The notes beneath the pieces were generated by a model. The model worked only from the letters and a program-made list of their open reading frames with translations. It was not told the DNA's origin and searched no databases. The position numbers and the translations under genes were made by a program. Source: Chrysomallon squamiferum (lineage: Eukaryota > Mollusca > Gastropoda > Neomphalida > Peltospiridae). From it: a DNA stretch of 32,500 nucleotides. Below, in pieces: positions 1-16,857 of this stretch; position 1 is the first letter of the stretch, and every line of letters begins with the position of its first letter. The DNA lies in assembly GCA_012295275.1 (NCBI GenBank), contig CM022676.1, forward strand, positions 10,458,586 through 10,491,085, given 5' to 3'.

Positions 1-95
1 AAAGGTGATAAAGAAAGGGACAGTTTCTTCGTTTTTCTTTATTTGTAAGTTTACGAAAGAAAAATAAGTAAATACTGTAAAACTGTATCAACAAA

Positions 96-258
96 ATGGC
101 TAGGATTCCACAAAGTTTATTTTCCGTTTCAGTTGTTCTTGTTTACATCCAAGGTAAGCATTTAGATTTGTTGGTTGTGTAATATATTTCTGTCTCTAAA
201 TTACACATGGTTTTTGGTATTATTTGAAAATACAAATATAATTAACAGATCGTTTAAT

Positions 259-314
<56 letters not shown>

Positions 315-1477
315 CAGTAACTAATACGAATGTCAAGTTAATGTACGTTACAGTTTCTTATAAACATGTATATTATTATAATTATAATTATAATTATAAT
401 TATTATTATTATTATTATTATATTAAAGGACAAAAACAAAATAATAATAATAATAATAAAAATAAAAAACCAACATATTTTTTAAGAATAATAAATAAAC
501 AACAAACTAGAAATCATATTTTGCCTAAACTCTTTCTCAACGACTCCACCATTTTGTTTCAGAATTTTGGTTTTCCGAATGCATAATTATCGAGCTGACA
601 AAAACCCAGGCAGTCATAGGCAAGCGTCCCTTAAATCTCGAATGCAAATTTTCCGGAGAAAATACGACCGAAGTGAAACAGGTGACGATATCCAGAAGAA
701 CGGAAACGGAGTTCGATTATCACCCCTTGGTTGTCTACTCCACCGGAAGTCAACCCACTTTCGTGGAAAAGGAATTAGCGAAACGAATTAACCTCGAGAG
801 TGATAAATATTTTCTGCGTCTGATTTTCACGGAGGTTTTGTGTTCGGACGAAGCGACGTACAAATGCGAAGTTTCTTTCACGAGCGAAAATAAACTTTTG
901 ACAGAATTCGAAACAGCAGAATTGGATCTCATAGGTCTGTATGAATGAATGAATGAAAGAATGAATGAATGGTTGGTTGGATGGATGGATGGATGGATGG
1001 ATGGATGGATGAACGGATGAATGAATCACTGGACTGAAGAAATGAAAGAAAGCAGGCTGAATGAATGAAATCATGGAAAGAATGAAGGAAGATAGAATAC
1101 TATGGATGGAATGAATGACAAAAAAAGAAAGAAAGAAAAGGCTGAATTATTGGCTGGATTGAATGAAAGAAGGCTGAATGAATGAAATGGAAGGAATGAA
1201 GTTCGAATGCACGTATGGAAGGGATGAAAGAAGGATGAAAGGAATGAAAGAAGGGAATAAAAGAAATCTGGATGAAATATTGCAAATAACGTAAGACGAC
1301 AGAATGGATGAAAAGAAGATTGAATAGATGAATGAAAAGAAGATTGAATAGATGAATGAAAAGAATGAAAGAAAGTTGAATGAACTAAAGGATGGAATGA
1401 AAGAACGCTGAATAAACGTAATATTGGAAGGAATGAAAGAAGGCTAAATGAATAAAATAAAAGGAATGAAAGAAAGA

Positions 1478-1558
<81 letters not shown>

Positions 1559-2603
1559 TGGGTTTTTTGGATTAAACCATGAAGGTCAGTTTTTGTTGAT
1601 TAATTTTGGTGGTTGATATAAATGACCTAACTGCATATACAGTTCATTTTAAGGTAAAATTTTATTAAATAATACAATATACCTTTACTAATAATAAAGT
1701 ATGTAAAAATTAACACCATGTCCATTCTTACAAACAAAACACATGGATAAATAATTCGTTTATATATATATCTGTATACACATAATATATATATATATAC
1801 ACACACATATATATGTATGTAGAAGATACACACAAACTGAAGTCATATTTAACATCTGTGCATTATTATAAGTGTTATTTTATTCAACGTTTATTATTAG
1901 CAAAGTTTGGTGGTCCAAAAAAAAAAAAAAAAAAACCTCAAAACAAACAACAACACAAAATCAACAACAAATCAAACAAACACAAAAACAAACAGAAATG
2001 TCAGAGTACGCCAAAAAAAAAAAAAATATATATATATAATAAAAATAATAATAAAAAAAACAATCATTTCTTTATTTAACACAGGGTTGCCCCAGAAACC
2101 CAAGTCGATGAAAGTAGTTCCTGACAAGTCGGTTTTCAGCGAAGACGAGGCGGTGACCATCACGTGTTTTACAAATGTCGGACGACCGCCATCTTGGTTC
2201 GTGTTTCTGCTGGTACATCAGAACGGTACGCAGACGAACATCAGCCACCAAACGGTCCAAGAGACGACGTATCTGTCAAAAGGACGTTATCCGTGTACAT
2301 ATGAGCAGAAGAGTTCGTTGTCGCTGTATCTGAGAAACATCAACAATGCCGTACGATTTCGCTGCAAAATATTCAACCCTGATTTTCCAGGGAGGACGTA
2401 TGTTGAAGGCTGTGACGACATGTGCTTGGAAACGCAACCATTGGTTGTTACGGGTATGGAGTTTATTTTGGGTTTTTTTTTTTTTTTAATTATTATTTTT
2501 TTTAATTTATTGTTGTTGTTCTTCTTCTAAAGTTTGGTCATACGGTTTCATCAGATTTCTCTTGAATACGACTTAGTGGGGTTTTTTTTAAATTAAATTA
2601 TTT

Positions 2604-2682
<79 letters not shown>

Positions 2683-5163
2683 GTCATAACTAACAATTAT
2701 TGTGTGTGTGTGTTTTTGTGTGTATAGATAGATAGACAGACAGATAGATATAGATATAGGTTTTTTTCCTCAGATTTGAAGTGTTGTTCGTATTTGTATT
2801 CGCTAATAAGCGCTAAAAAGTGTTGTTTGTATTTATTTTAATAGCGCTAAAAAGTGTTGTTTGTATTTACTTTAATAGCGCTAAAAAGTGTTGTTTGTAT
2901 TTATTTTAATAGCGCTAAAAAGGGTTGTTTGTATTTGTTTACTGGCACTCAAAATTGCCGCGTGCTTGACGAAGTGATGCCTGCAGAGGTCAATCATTAT
3001 AGACGGATGTGACGTAATACTGCAGTAATAATCGGCACGTTTCACTGCGAATTTGGGGCACAAGGGTGGCCCCAGGAAAGTGCTGCCATCCTATTCCTGT
3101 GTAGGGGAAACACTATGTTTTATACATGTGTGTGTCTGTGGGTCCGTGTGTCCGTGTTTTTATTATTATAATTTTTTTTAAATTATTATTCAGATATTCA
3201 TTCTGCAAAAGGGGTTCATCTGTCACATCATCGATATGAATCAGCCGTAGAAACATTTTTGGGGCCTTGGCAACATCTTGAAAAAAAAGACGGTAAAAAT
3301 GTATTAACAGTCTTTTTGTGTTTCGATGCTTTTGTCGTATAACAGAGAGAAAGAAAGAAAGAAAGAAAGAGGAGTTACAGAAAGGACAGAACCGGAGGAA
3401 GTCAGTGGGAGTGAAGGAGGTTGGGGGTAGGGTGAGGGAGGGAGGGAGGGAGAGAAAGAGACAATCCATTAATATTACAGTGATTAATACTATTATTACT
3501 ACTACTGTTACTAATACTACTACTACTACTACTACTAACTGATTATTAATTGTATAAGTACTACTAAATTGAATAGTAATGTTTCTGAAGGGTTAATTTT
3601 TAAAAGTATTAATATTAGCAGTAGTACTGTTGTTACTTTTATTTATTATTAATTATTATGATGATGATAATGTTGTTGTCATTGTTATTATTGCTGATAA
3701 GTTATTATTTATTACTTATTATTATCGTTTATTATTATTATTATTAATGTTATTATTATTTATTAGTAGTAGTATTGTTTTTGTTGTTACTATTATTATT
3801 ATTCCTTGTTGTTGTTGTTCTTCGTCTTCTTCTTCTTCTTCTTCTTATTATTATTATTCCTTGTTGTTGTTGTTCTTCGTCTTCTTCTTCTTCTTCTTAT
3901 TATTATTATAATAATTTAACGAAGATAAATATTTTTTTCAGGTTATAACTCTCTGACGATTATTGTGCTCACGGTGATCACAGCCTCCGCCCTGATTGTC
4001 AACACCCTGACCTATTTTATTTATCACACGCACAACGTTGTCGGTGCGTGTGCGTAGTTGCAGAATTAAACACTGATCGTTAACGTACAACACCGATTCA
4101 TGTTTTCACACAGCGATAACCAGAAAGTAATTTGAAATAAAGGATTATGAAGACAAAGGAAAACACAGATGCATGCACACGCGCACACACACACACACAC
4201 ATCCAAGCACGTGTACATACATACATACATACATACATACATACGCAGGTAGTTAAAAATAACTGTATATTTCAGTCAATATGTAAATTGATGAAACAAT
4301 TTTATTATTATTACTGTTATTATTATTATTATTATTATTGTCGTTGTTATTATTGTTATCTTACAATGGTAATTGTGTTACTATCATTATTACTGTGATT
4401 ACTGTTAATATTATTATCATCATCAACATAATTATTATTATTATTGAGTTTCAAATACCATAACAATACCATTAAATATACTTTTTATTTATTTTAATAT
4501 ATTTATTGTAATTGTGTTACTATTATTACTGCCATTATAATTGTGAATATTACCATCATCTTATATCATAATTATTATTATAATTGTAGTTTCAGTTACC
4601 AGTAAAAGTAATTTTTATTTATTTACTTAGTTATTTATTTTATTACATTTTCAGATAGTGATAAAGAACAAAAAGATACTAAGGTATTTATAGTTATATT
4701 ATTTTATTAAATTATTATTTCTTTGTTTCTTCTTTATGTTTTTCTTGTATATCTTTTTTCTCTTTCTTTCACAATATGTATCATAAACTTTTTTTTTTTC
4801 TTTTTTAAACATAAATATTAATGATTAGCTGTGCAGAAATAGGTGTGTTTCTGTGCAAGTAAAGTTTATAACTAGTATTAACACAATCACACACACACAC
4901 ACAGTCACACTTAAAAATACATATAGTTATGAATATTACGTAATTATTTTTAATTATCAACATCATTAATATCATCATCATTATTGTTATTGATATTATC
5001 GTTGTTATTATCATATCATCGTTTTTGTTGCGTGTATTATTATCAGCATTGATTTTATTATTGTTATTGTTATTGTTATTACTGTTGTTGTTATTTTCAG
5101 CTGGGGATAGTGAGCACAGACAAACTATTACATGACCCATTCTCAAAAGGTGAACTGTACTGA
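96..5163 (+). CDS. Gene A: two-Ig type I membrane receptor
   Basis: Inferred six-exon gene: 96-153, 563-934, 2085-2453, 3942-4043, 4655-4683, 5101-5163. Introns 1-4 are phase 1 and intron 5 is phase 0; total 993 nt, 330 aa. Exon 1 is a hydrophobic signal peptide beginning MARIPQSLF. Exon 2 (124 codons) is an Ig domain with cysteines in LNLEC and DEATYKC plus an extra one in EVLCSD; the usual core Trp is replaced (VTISRR where genes B and C have W). Exon 3 is a second Ig domain with TITC, VGRPPSW, RFRCK and GCDDMC, and glycosylation sites NGT and NIS. Exon 4 is a membrane segment (TIIVLTVITASALIV). The tail is short: DSDKEQKDTK, then LGIVSTDK...GELY and stop. Unlike B and C it has no stalk exon. 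Exon structure is supported by matching phases in two paralogues; tail choice is uncertain because alternative ends exist at 4055-4057 and 7182-7226. Ligand unknown. Confidence 0.8.
940..1557 (+). repeat. GAATGAAAGAA-type degenerate repeats, (GT)n, poly-T
   Basis: Gene A intron 2 begins with GAAT and GGAT tetranucleotides (940-1030), then about 400 bp of degenerate GAATGAAAGAAGGCTGAATG-like repeats, a (GT)n run near 1482-1524 and a poly-T run of about 30. Confidence 0.85.
2609..2680 (+). repeat. (GA)n microsatellite
   Basis: About 36 perfect GA dinucleotides in gene A intron 3, followed by short TG and GATA runs to about 2755. Confidence 0.95.
2775..2940 (+). repeat. 34-bp minisatellite in gene A intron 3
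   Basis: Four copies of a 34-bp unit begin with the palindrome AGCGCT at 2809, 2843, 2877 and 2911, preceded by a degenerate partial copy. The unit reads AGCGCTAAAAAGTGTTGTTT followed by GTATTTATTTTAAT. Confidence 0.9.
3480..3912 (+). repeat. ACT/ATT/CTT trinucleotide tract
   Basis: Simple repeats run up to the TM-exon acceptor of gene A. A 55-bp unit (CCTTGTTGTTGTTGTTCTTC followed by CTT and ATT runs) is duplicated, starting at 3804 and 3859. Confidence 0.85.
4044..4141 (+). terminator. Gene A alternative 3' end after the TM exon
   Basis: If the 5' splice site at 4044 (GTGCGT) is not used, the frame continues as GACA and stops at TAG 4055-4057. AATAAA follows at 4136-4141. This would give a receptor of about 304 aa with almost no cytoplasmic tail. 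Genes B and C have the same arrangement, which makes chance less likely. Inference only; no transcript evidence. Confidence 0.45.
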
Positions 5164-5469
5164 TGGTTACCTGCTTTGCCATGTTAAAATTGAACCTACT
5201 TTTTCACCATCTTTTTTTCACCGTATTGTACATATAGTAAAAAATTACATATGATAACAAGGTGTTTGTAATGTTAACAAAAAAAACAACCCCAAAATCA
5301 ATGGATTATTTGAGCAAACGAACTGAAAAGTGTAAAAAAAAAATTCTGGATGAAAGCATGAAGCAAGCAACAGTATTCAAACAGTTTTAAAATGCCATTA
5401 ACTCTATCCAAAACAAAACAGATTTATAGATTGATAACACATTGGTAGTTCTTGCCATGATAATAATGT

Positions 5470-5514
<45 letters not shown>

Positions 5515-6860
5515 AAACTTTGTCGAGTTCTTAACTTCGGTGCTTAGTTGCCAAGAGAAATTTTGCAATTCACAGTTCGGTGAAAAAAAAATGAATAAAT
5601 TACTTATAAAACGTTCATCAGTGTTTTTGCCTCTGAGTAATAATTCGTTTGCATTGTTTATGTTAAATATTAAGAAATTTTACATAGCCTTAGTGGACTT
5701 TTCTATTTCTGTCGATGAATTCTCGTCACTTCGTCGTCCAAGCAAAGTCAAATCCTGAAGAAAAAAAAACAACTATTAAATACCTCGAAGTGCCAATCGA
5801 AGTTTTGTATAATCATACGTATAATCCATATGACAATCGATGACAACAAAGTCGAAATAAAGACATTATAAGCAGTTTGTTATTTTCGTCATTGAACTGA
5901 AAAAATCCGTCCAACCACATTTTACATACGGGCAGTCTAGCCGATATAATTGGTCAGAACTGTTAAAAGTTCAGGTTTCGTCCATTTTCCTCCACTCCCA
6001 AATCCCTTCTGTAAAACCTTACCATGAAAAACAAATATGTGGAAAAAAAGATTTTTATGTGTTCTTTTAAATCAATCCTTTGTAGTTAGATAATTTTTGC
6101 TTATTGATAAGCTCCATCAGAGAAAATTTCAACAATGGTCTGATGATAGGTAACTTTTGTTTGCTGTCAAATCACAGCAAGTATAAAGCTAAGAAAATTA
6201 TTTTATGTTTGCTTCAAATGATAGACTTATAACACATGTGTCTTTAATTACATACATTTTATTTATACCTGCAACACCTTTCTGGAGTTGACTCCAAGGA
6301 TTAGCTGAGTTTTGGTACTGCAGAAGATTATGGTTAAGCATCAAATGCTGGTAGTCTTTTTAGGTAACATTTATATTTATAAACTGTATTTGTGAAATGT
6401 AAAAACGTGGCTTTGCAATTCTTTTCAAGGTTACACTTGACATAAAATAAAAAAAAAAAAAAAAAAAAAATGAATTAAAAGGACCATAACTGGATGTTAT
6501 TGATGATGAAATGACATTTTCCTTCTAAATCAACCAAAAAAAGAGTATTTATTAAATAATAATTTTTTCAGATGTTTGAATTAGCCAATGTAAGTTAGTG
6601 CATGTCTAGCAACAAGTTCCAGTTATTATCACATTTTGTTCGACTTCTTTTCATGTCATATGTCACATCCAGTGACATTGTGTTTTTTAAGATGATGACC
6701 TTTAACATCAACAAACAAGTGTCAAACTATCTTCTAGTTCTCAAATTTATGAACAATAAAACTAAGACTTTCCATTAATATTAGCATTTCTGTTTAAAAA
6801 TAATTTACAAAATGGTGCTTTTTTGTCAAGGCTCACCTTTTGAGAATGGGTAATATACAT
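5164..6860 (+). other. Gene A 3' flank; no further gene seen
   Basis: AT-rich sequence with a poly-T run of more than 40 bases (near 5470-5513) and a poly-A run (near 6449-6470). A 74-codon open frame at 5540-5758 has no homology or splice context that I recognise. The reverse complement of 19 bases of the gene A last exon lies at 6833-6851. Confidence 0.5.
5856..5861 (+). terminator. Candidate poly(A) signal for gene A
   Basis: AATAAA lies about 690 bases after the gene A stop codon and is followed by T/G-rich sequence (TTTGTTATTTTCGTC). It is the best candidate for the transcript ending in the 5101 exon. Confidence 0.35.
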
Positions 6861-6876
6861 AAATGTTGTTGTTTTT

Positions 6877-6914
<38 letters not shown>

Positions 6915-6919
6915 TTCAG

Positions 6920-6974
6920 TTGGGGCCTGTGAAAAAAGACATTAATATTAACATAAATATTGTTGTTGTTGCTG

Positions 6975-7008
<34 letters not shown>

Positions 7009-7065
7009 TTTACTATTATTATTATTATTTTTACTACTATTATTATTATTATTATTATTTTCATT
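6920..7065 (+). other. Gene A tail-exon-like copies 2 and 3
   Basis: At 6920, after TTTTCAG, the phase-0 frame reads LGPVKKDINI. A second copy about 144 bp downstream (matching bases begin near 7060) reads LGPVRKDINI, but its acceptor CAG has become CAT. The two share a nearly identical stretch that runs through ATTAATATTAACATAAATAT into the following (ATT)n, so this is a recent tandem duplication. Both resemble the start of the 5101 exon (LGIVSTDK) and the 7182 exon (LGAVSKDK). After DINI the frame runs into Val/Leu-rich microsatellite translation, so these are probably decayed or non-coding copies. Confidence 0.5.
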
Positions 7066-7118
7066 AGGGCCTGTGAGAAAAGACATTAATATTAACATAA
7101 ATATTGTTGTTGTTGCTG

Positions 7119-7154
<36 letters not shown>

Positions 7155-7181
7155 TTTTATTATTATTATTATTATTTTCAG

Positions 7182-7226
7182 CTGGGGGCAGTAAGCAAAG
7201 ACAAAGTATTGGCAGATAAAATCTGA
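7182..7226 (+). CDS. Candidate alternative last exon of gene A
   Basis: After an acceptor TTATTTTCAG, nearly identical to the one before 5101, phase 0 reads LGAVSKDKVLADKI and stops at TGA 7224-7226. It parallels LGIVSTDKLLHDP of the 5101 exon. Joined to exon 5 (phase 0) it would give a gene A isoform with a different 14-residue C-terminus. A poly(A) signal AATAAA at 7302-7307 follows. Without transcripts I cannot tell whether it is used or a relic. Confidence 0.5.
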   Translation: MGAVSKDKVLADKI

Positions 7227-7336
7227 GAAAACCTCCAGTTTTTTCACTCAGGAAAACAAATATTAAATACTTATAAACATGTCCATTAAGTACTGTTAGC
7301 TAATAAACATAATCAGTTAAACTATACATTTTTCTG

Positions 7337-7403
<67 letters not shown>

Positions 7404-8424
7404 GTCTGTCTTAATATATCTATATAATTATATCTGTCAATCTATCTATCAGTCTGTTTTTCTGTCTCTCTCTCTTTCTTTATTTTTGGTCTGTATATCG
7501 TTCTGTCTATCTGTCTATCTATCTATTTATACATCTGTGAATTTCTCTGCCTACCTGTTTGTCTATTTATCTATATCTCTATCTACCTATCTATCTGACT
7601 CTCTGCTGTCATCTGCCTGCATTGAGTATTTTTCGGTCTGTCTGTCTATTTACAATAAAAAAAACCTCACATGTTCACCTTGATCTTGTTCCACTTTCTA
7701 TCTATATATGCATCTATTTATCTAGGTAGATAAATAGATAGATAGATGTAGATACATAGATGTAGATAGAGAGACCGACACATGAGAGGGTAGGACAATA
7801 TGTAGATACACAGGCTGACATAACCTATATTTGTGTAGGTACATATACAGATAGAGATAGCTAGATAGTGGATAGAAAGAATAGAAGAATAGACACATAG
7901 ACAGATAGATGGATTGATAGAAAAAACAACTAGCTAACTAGATAGATGATAGCTATTTAAGTAGGTAGTTGGAAAAAAGATAGATAGGTAGATAGATATA
8001 AAGCTAGATAGATAGATGGATTGATAGATTAATAAATTGCTATGTGAATAGTTAAGTATACAGATAGGTAGAAATATATAGATACCAACATAGATATAAA
8101 CATACATAAAATGTCATGAAATAAGTTACTTACTTGTCACATGTGTATATTTGCTGTATATAACAATGTAAAAAATAACACTGAGAAATAGATAAATGCT
8201 TTCACTCATACATGGTCATTTCATGGAATGTGTGTACATTAAAAATACCAACTTACATAATCAAAGACAACATAGCTTGACACAAAAAGTTAATATGAAG
8301 GAACATATTTAGTGTTATTTTAAATGAGTTTTTTTCCAAAGTTTAATTTCCTTTTGTTATCTGTGTTAAAGAAAATAACAAATCTTATTCAAATTAATTA
8401 ATAAATAATAAGTAAATAAATGAA

Positions 8425-8455
<31 letters not shown>

Positions 8456-9894
8456 AATAATCAAGTTCTGTATTTTAACATGTGACTGAATGTCTTAATA
8501 TTTATAATTATACAGTATTAGAATAAAATGTTATGATCTTGTTTTCCAAAAATGTTATCATCTTGTATTTATATGTGTATGTACTTAATGTATAGAATGT
8601 ATTTATATGTGAATGTTTTTTGCTCCTATATATCTATATGTGTGTGTGTTTGTATTTATGTGTTTGTTTTCATTGACCTTTTCCAAATACAATACATCAC
8701 AATGTGTGCTGGTTGAAACAGTTTCAGATTTTGCAATTTTTGATAAAGTAAACTCACACCCCGGGTTTGTAAACTAATATAATCGTCATTCATTAGAACA
8801 ACAAGAACAATAATAATAATGATGATGATGATAATAATAACAATAATTAAAATAATAATAACCAATATCATAATAATAATAAATAAAAAATAAATAAATG
8901 GAATAAATAAATAAACAGAAATCAGATACACAAGATGTCAATCGAGTTATTTGAAGACTTGTCAGAAATCTATAATCTAGACTTACTAATGAATATTTTT
9001 TTTCGCTGTGTGGTGCCAATGGACCAATAGTCGAAAGATCCGCAGTGTACAGACGATGTTTCTTTCAGCTATAAGTAAGAAGTTGGCAGGACGTGACTGA
9101 TGTGTATATAATTAAACCACTATGCCAATATGTCAGTGTAGACTGTATGCTTCCGAAGGAATTGAGGTATCTTCGACCGGAAAAGGTCGTAGTCAGGGAA
9201 TTAATCAATTGTGCCCTTTGAGCATGCGCTGTGCATGGAATGTTGCACTATTTAAGTGTCTCATACAACAACAAAACAATTTCTGCGATGGACACGCCCG
9301 CTGACCTGTCAGAAAGCGTGTCCGTCGTAGACGTGCTTCACAACAGCTTGCTCTGATTAGCACGTTCATTTTTTTCACTTCACAACAACAATAATAATAA
9401 TTTGTCGTATCATCCAAAAATTCGTATTACTATGCATTTTCTGTTTCATAAAATATAACAGCTGATCAAACAGAGACTAAATTTCACCAACGGTTTATCA
9501 ATTAACATTTTTAAATTAAAGGAATGGACATTAACAAAATAATATTAAAAAATAAATAAATAAAAGTTATGAAAAGTTTCATAAGCATCATATTTCTTTG
9601 TTTCTTTATTATTATTATTATTATAACTAATATATATATATTTTTTTTTTTTTGGCCCTCTCCGGAAGTGAAAGTTCATTAGTCAAGGCGACACTTCCGG
9701 TTGACTTAACGTCATGAAAATCAGACGTCATAGCTTGCCCACTTTCTGACGTGTTGGTTGGTTGATAAAAGAGCAAAGCCGAAAATAGAGCGTTAATCGG
9801 AAGGTCATGTTGTTATGAATTCCGTTTCATGTAACTAAATCAAACAGTATGCAGTAGTTATTGTTTAACTGAAAAATCATATTTTAAACAAAAA
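7227..9894 (+). other. Repeat-rich spacer between genes A and B
   Basis: Contains (TCTA)n at about 7335-7402, degenerate TCTA/TCTG repeats to about 7720, GATA-like repeats to about 8090, (AAAT)n at about 8410-8457, AAT repeats at about 8808-8890, then less repetitive sequence from about 9000. The part after about 9650 is the presumed gene B promoter. A 60-codon frame at 9122-9304 resembles nothing I know. Confidence 0.7.
9661..9770 (+). promoter_or_regulatory. Candidate gene B promoter: ETS/IRF-like and CRE-like sites
   Basis: CCGGAAGTGAAAG (9662-9674) fits the ETS-IRF composite pattern GGAAnnGAAA, and its 9-bp core CCGGAAGTG recurs inverted as CACTTCCGG at 9692-9700. Three CRE half-sites follow: ACGTCA at 9709-9714 and 9725-9730, and TGACGT at 9747-9752. 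A TATA-like GATAAAAG lies near 9764. The gene B ATG is about 130 bases further on. The motifs are visible; that they function is inferred. Confidence 0.4.
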
Positions 9895-15231
<5,337 letters not shown>

Positions 15232-15829
15232 AACAAGATGGTGGACAGTAGAAAGTTAGAAGATGAAAAACATTTTAGAAATCTGTATTATATAATTATC
15301 TTTATATATTGTTATCAATCCCATACAAATTTAACATGTTTCTGCATGTATCAAAGATACAGTTTTGTAACTAAAACAAATTGTTTAAAAAAAAAAAATA
15401 AATAAGTTACTGGCAGTTTAAAAGTACAAGATAAATAAAAAAGCACAAATTGAAAATGAATGAGAGAACAAAATAAAATAGTACAACTGCATATCTATAT
15501 ATTTATATATAACTATCTATTGATCTGTCTAGACATAGACATACATACATACACACATACATTACATACATATATAATATTAATAGACAGATAGATAAAT
15601 AAATAAATAGATGTAGATACATACAGATACTGATAGAATTAATAAAAATAATATTAATTAAAGGTGGACATAAGACACTTGAAACAATAAATTCATAATG
15701 CACAACTTTAGCTTTTACAAACGATTAATATCTATCAGTTTCTTTATTTTTTTATTAAAGTAACAATTAAAACTCTTGAAAGCATATGTGCATGCTTATC
15801 ATTTGCATTTTGCTTTGTTTCATGTGTTG

Positions 15830-15879
<50 letters not shown>

Positions 15880-16399
15880 AGTCTGCATAAAACTGATAAT
15901 TGAAATATAGCCTTAGAATTATGTATCTGTTTATGTCTGGAAGTGTAGAAAATAAACTTCTAAAACCTCCACAGGAGTGACAGACAACTTAGCATGTTTC
16001 TATGAAACAAAGAATTGACGTCCAAGGTCACTTAACTGTTGACACCCTCTTGAATTTTAAACTTCGATGTACAAAATTATTTCTGTTCTCTGTTGTAATT
16101 TGTAACAATATTTACTTTAATTTTCTTTTTGTCCCACTTAATTCTTCTTCTTATTATTATTATTATTGTTATTATGATTTATTTATTTATTTATTTATTT
16201 TTCCACACTGTAACTTTTCATTGTGATTTCCCCAGGTTGTATAAAATACGTATGTATATAATTGCTGTTATCTTACATTTTTTTTTTTTTATTTATCCCA
16301 ATTTTTTCTGGTTTGTTGAATTCCAAATAAAGTTGAATAAACTATCAGTCTTTTCGTTTTCATTTATACTTTTACTACTATTACTATTTATTATTTTTA

Positions 16400-16433
<34 letters not shown>

Positions 16434-16435
16434 CA

Positions 16436-16509
<74 letters not shown>

Positions 16510-16857
16510 GCTGCTACTGATGATGATGATAATAATAATAATAATAAATCTGAAAAGTGGAATGATATAATATATTCTGTAACTAATAGAAATGCCGGAG
16601 AAAATCTGTAAAATCTCTACCGATATAGTCCACATATTTTTACCTATAGCTAAAAACAACCAATTCGTATTTTAGGCGATAACCTTTTCCGCGAATTAGC
16701 CCTTTCCATTGATGACGTAAACAACAGTGCTGAATGCGTCACGCCATGTCTTCTTGTGACAGAAATTCGATTACCACGATAAAATCTCGTTTCTTACTTT
16801 ATTTTGCCTGAGTCCCTATTTTTTGTTCTTTTATTAATGGAATTTTATCCTGTCTAA
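15232..16857 (+). other. Gene B 3' UTR/flank and gene C upstream region
   Basis: Possible poly(A) signals AATAAA at 15397-15402, 15434-15439, 15951-15956 and 16326-16331. Also a (GT)n run near 15832-15873 and ATT/ACT trinucleotide arrays near 16385-16540. Upstream of gene C are TGACGTAA (16713-16720) and GCGTCACG (about 16736-16743), CRE-like sites comparable to those before gene B. No other gene seen. Confidence 0.6.
16837..16857 (+). promoter_or_regulatory. Upstream ORF abutting the gene C start
   Basis: ATG at 16837 encodes MEFYPV and stops at TAA 16855-16857, immediately before the gene C ATG at 16858. If it lies in the transcript it could reduce initiation or favour stop-restart at the main ATG. 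The transcription start is not known. Confidence 0.4.

Noticed and set aside
5540-5758. 74-codon + strand frame after gene A
   Set aside because: No recognisable domain, no signal peptide, and no splice context that joins it to gene A.
5751-5762. AATCCTGAAGAA (NPEE) as a gene A relic of the B/C last exon
   Set aside because: It has no good acceptor before it and the match is only four residues.
9122-9304. 60-codon frame in the less repetitive part of the A-B spacer
   Set aside because: No motif or splice context; ordinary length for a chance frame.
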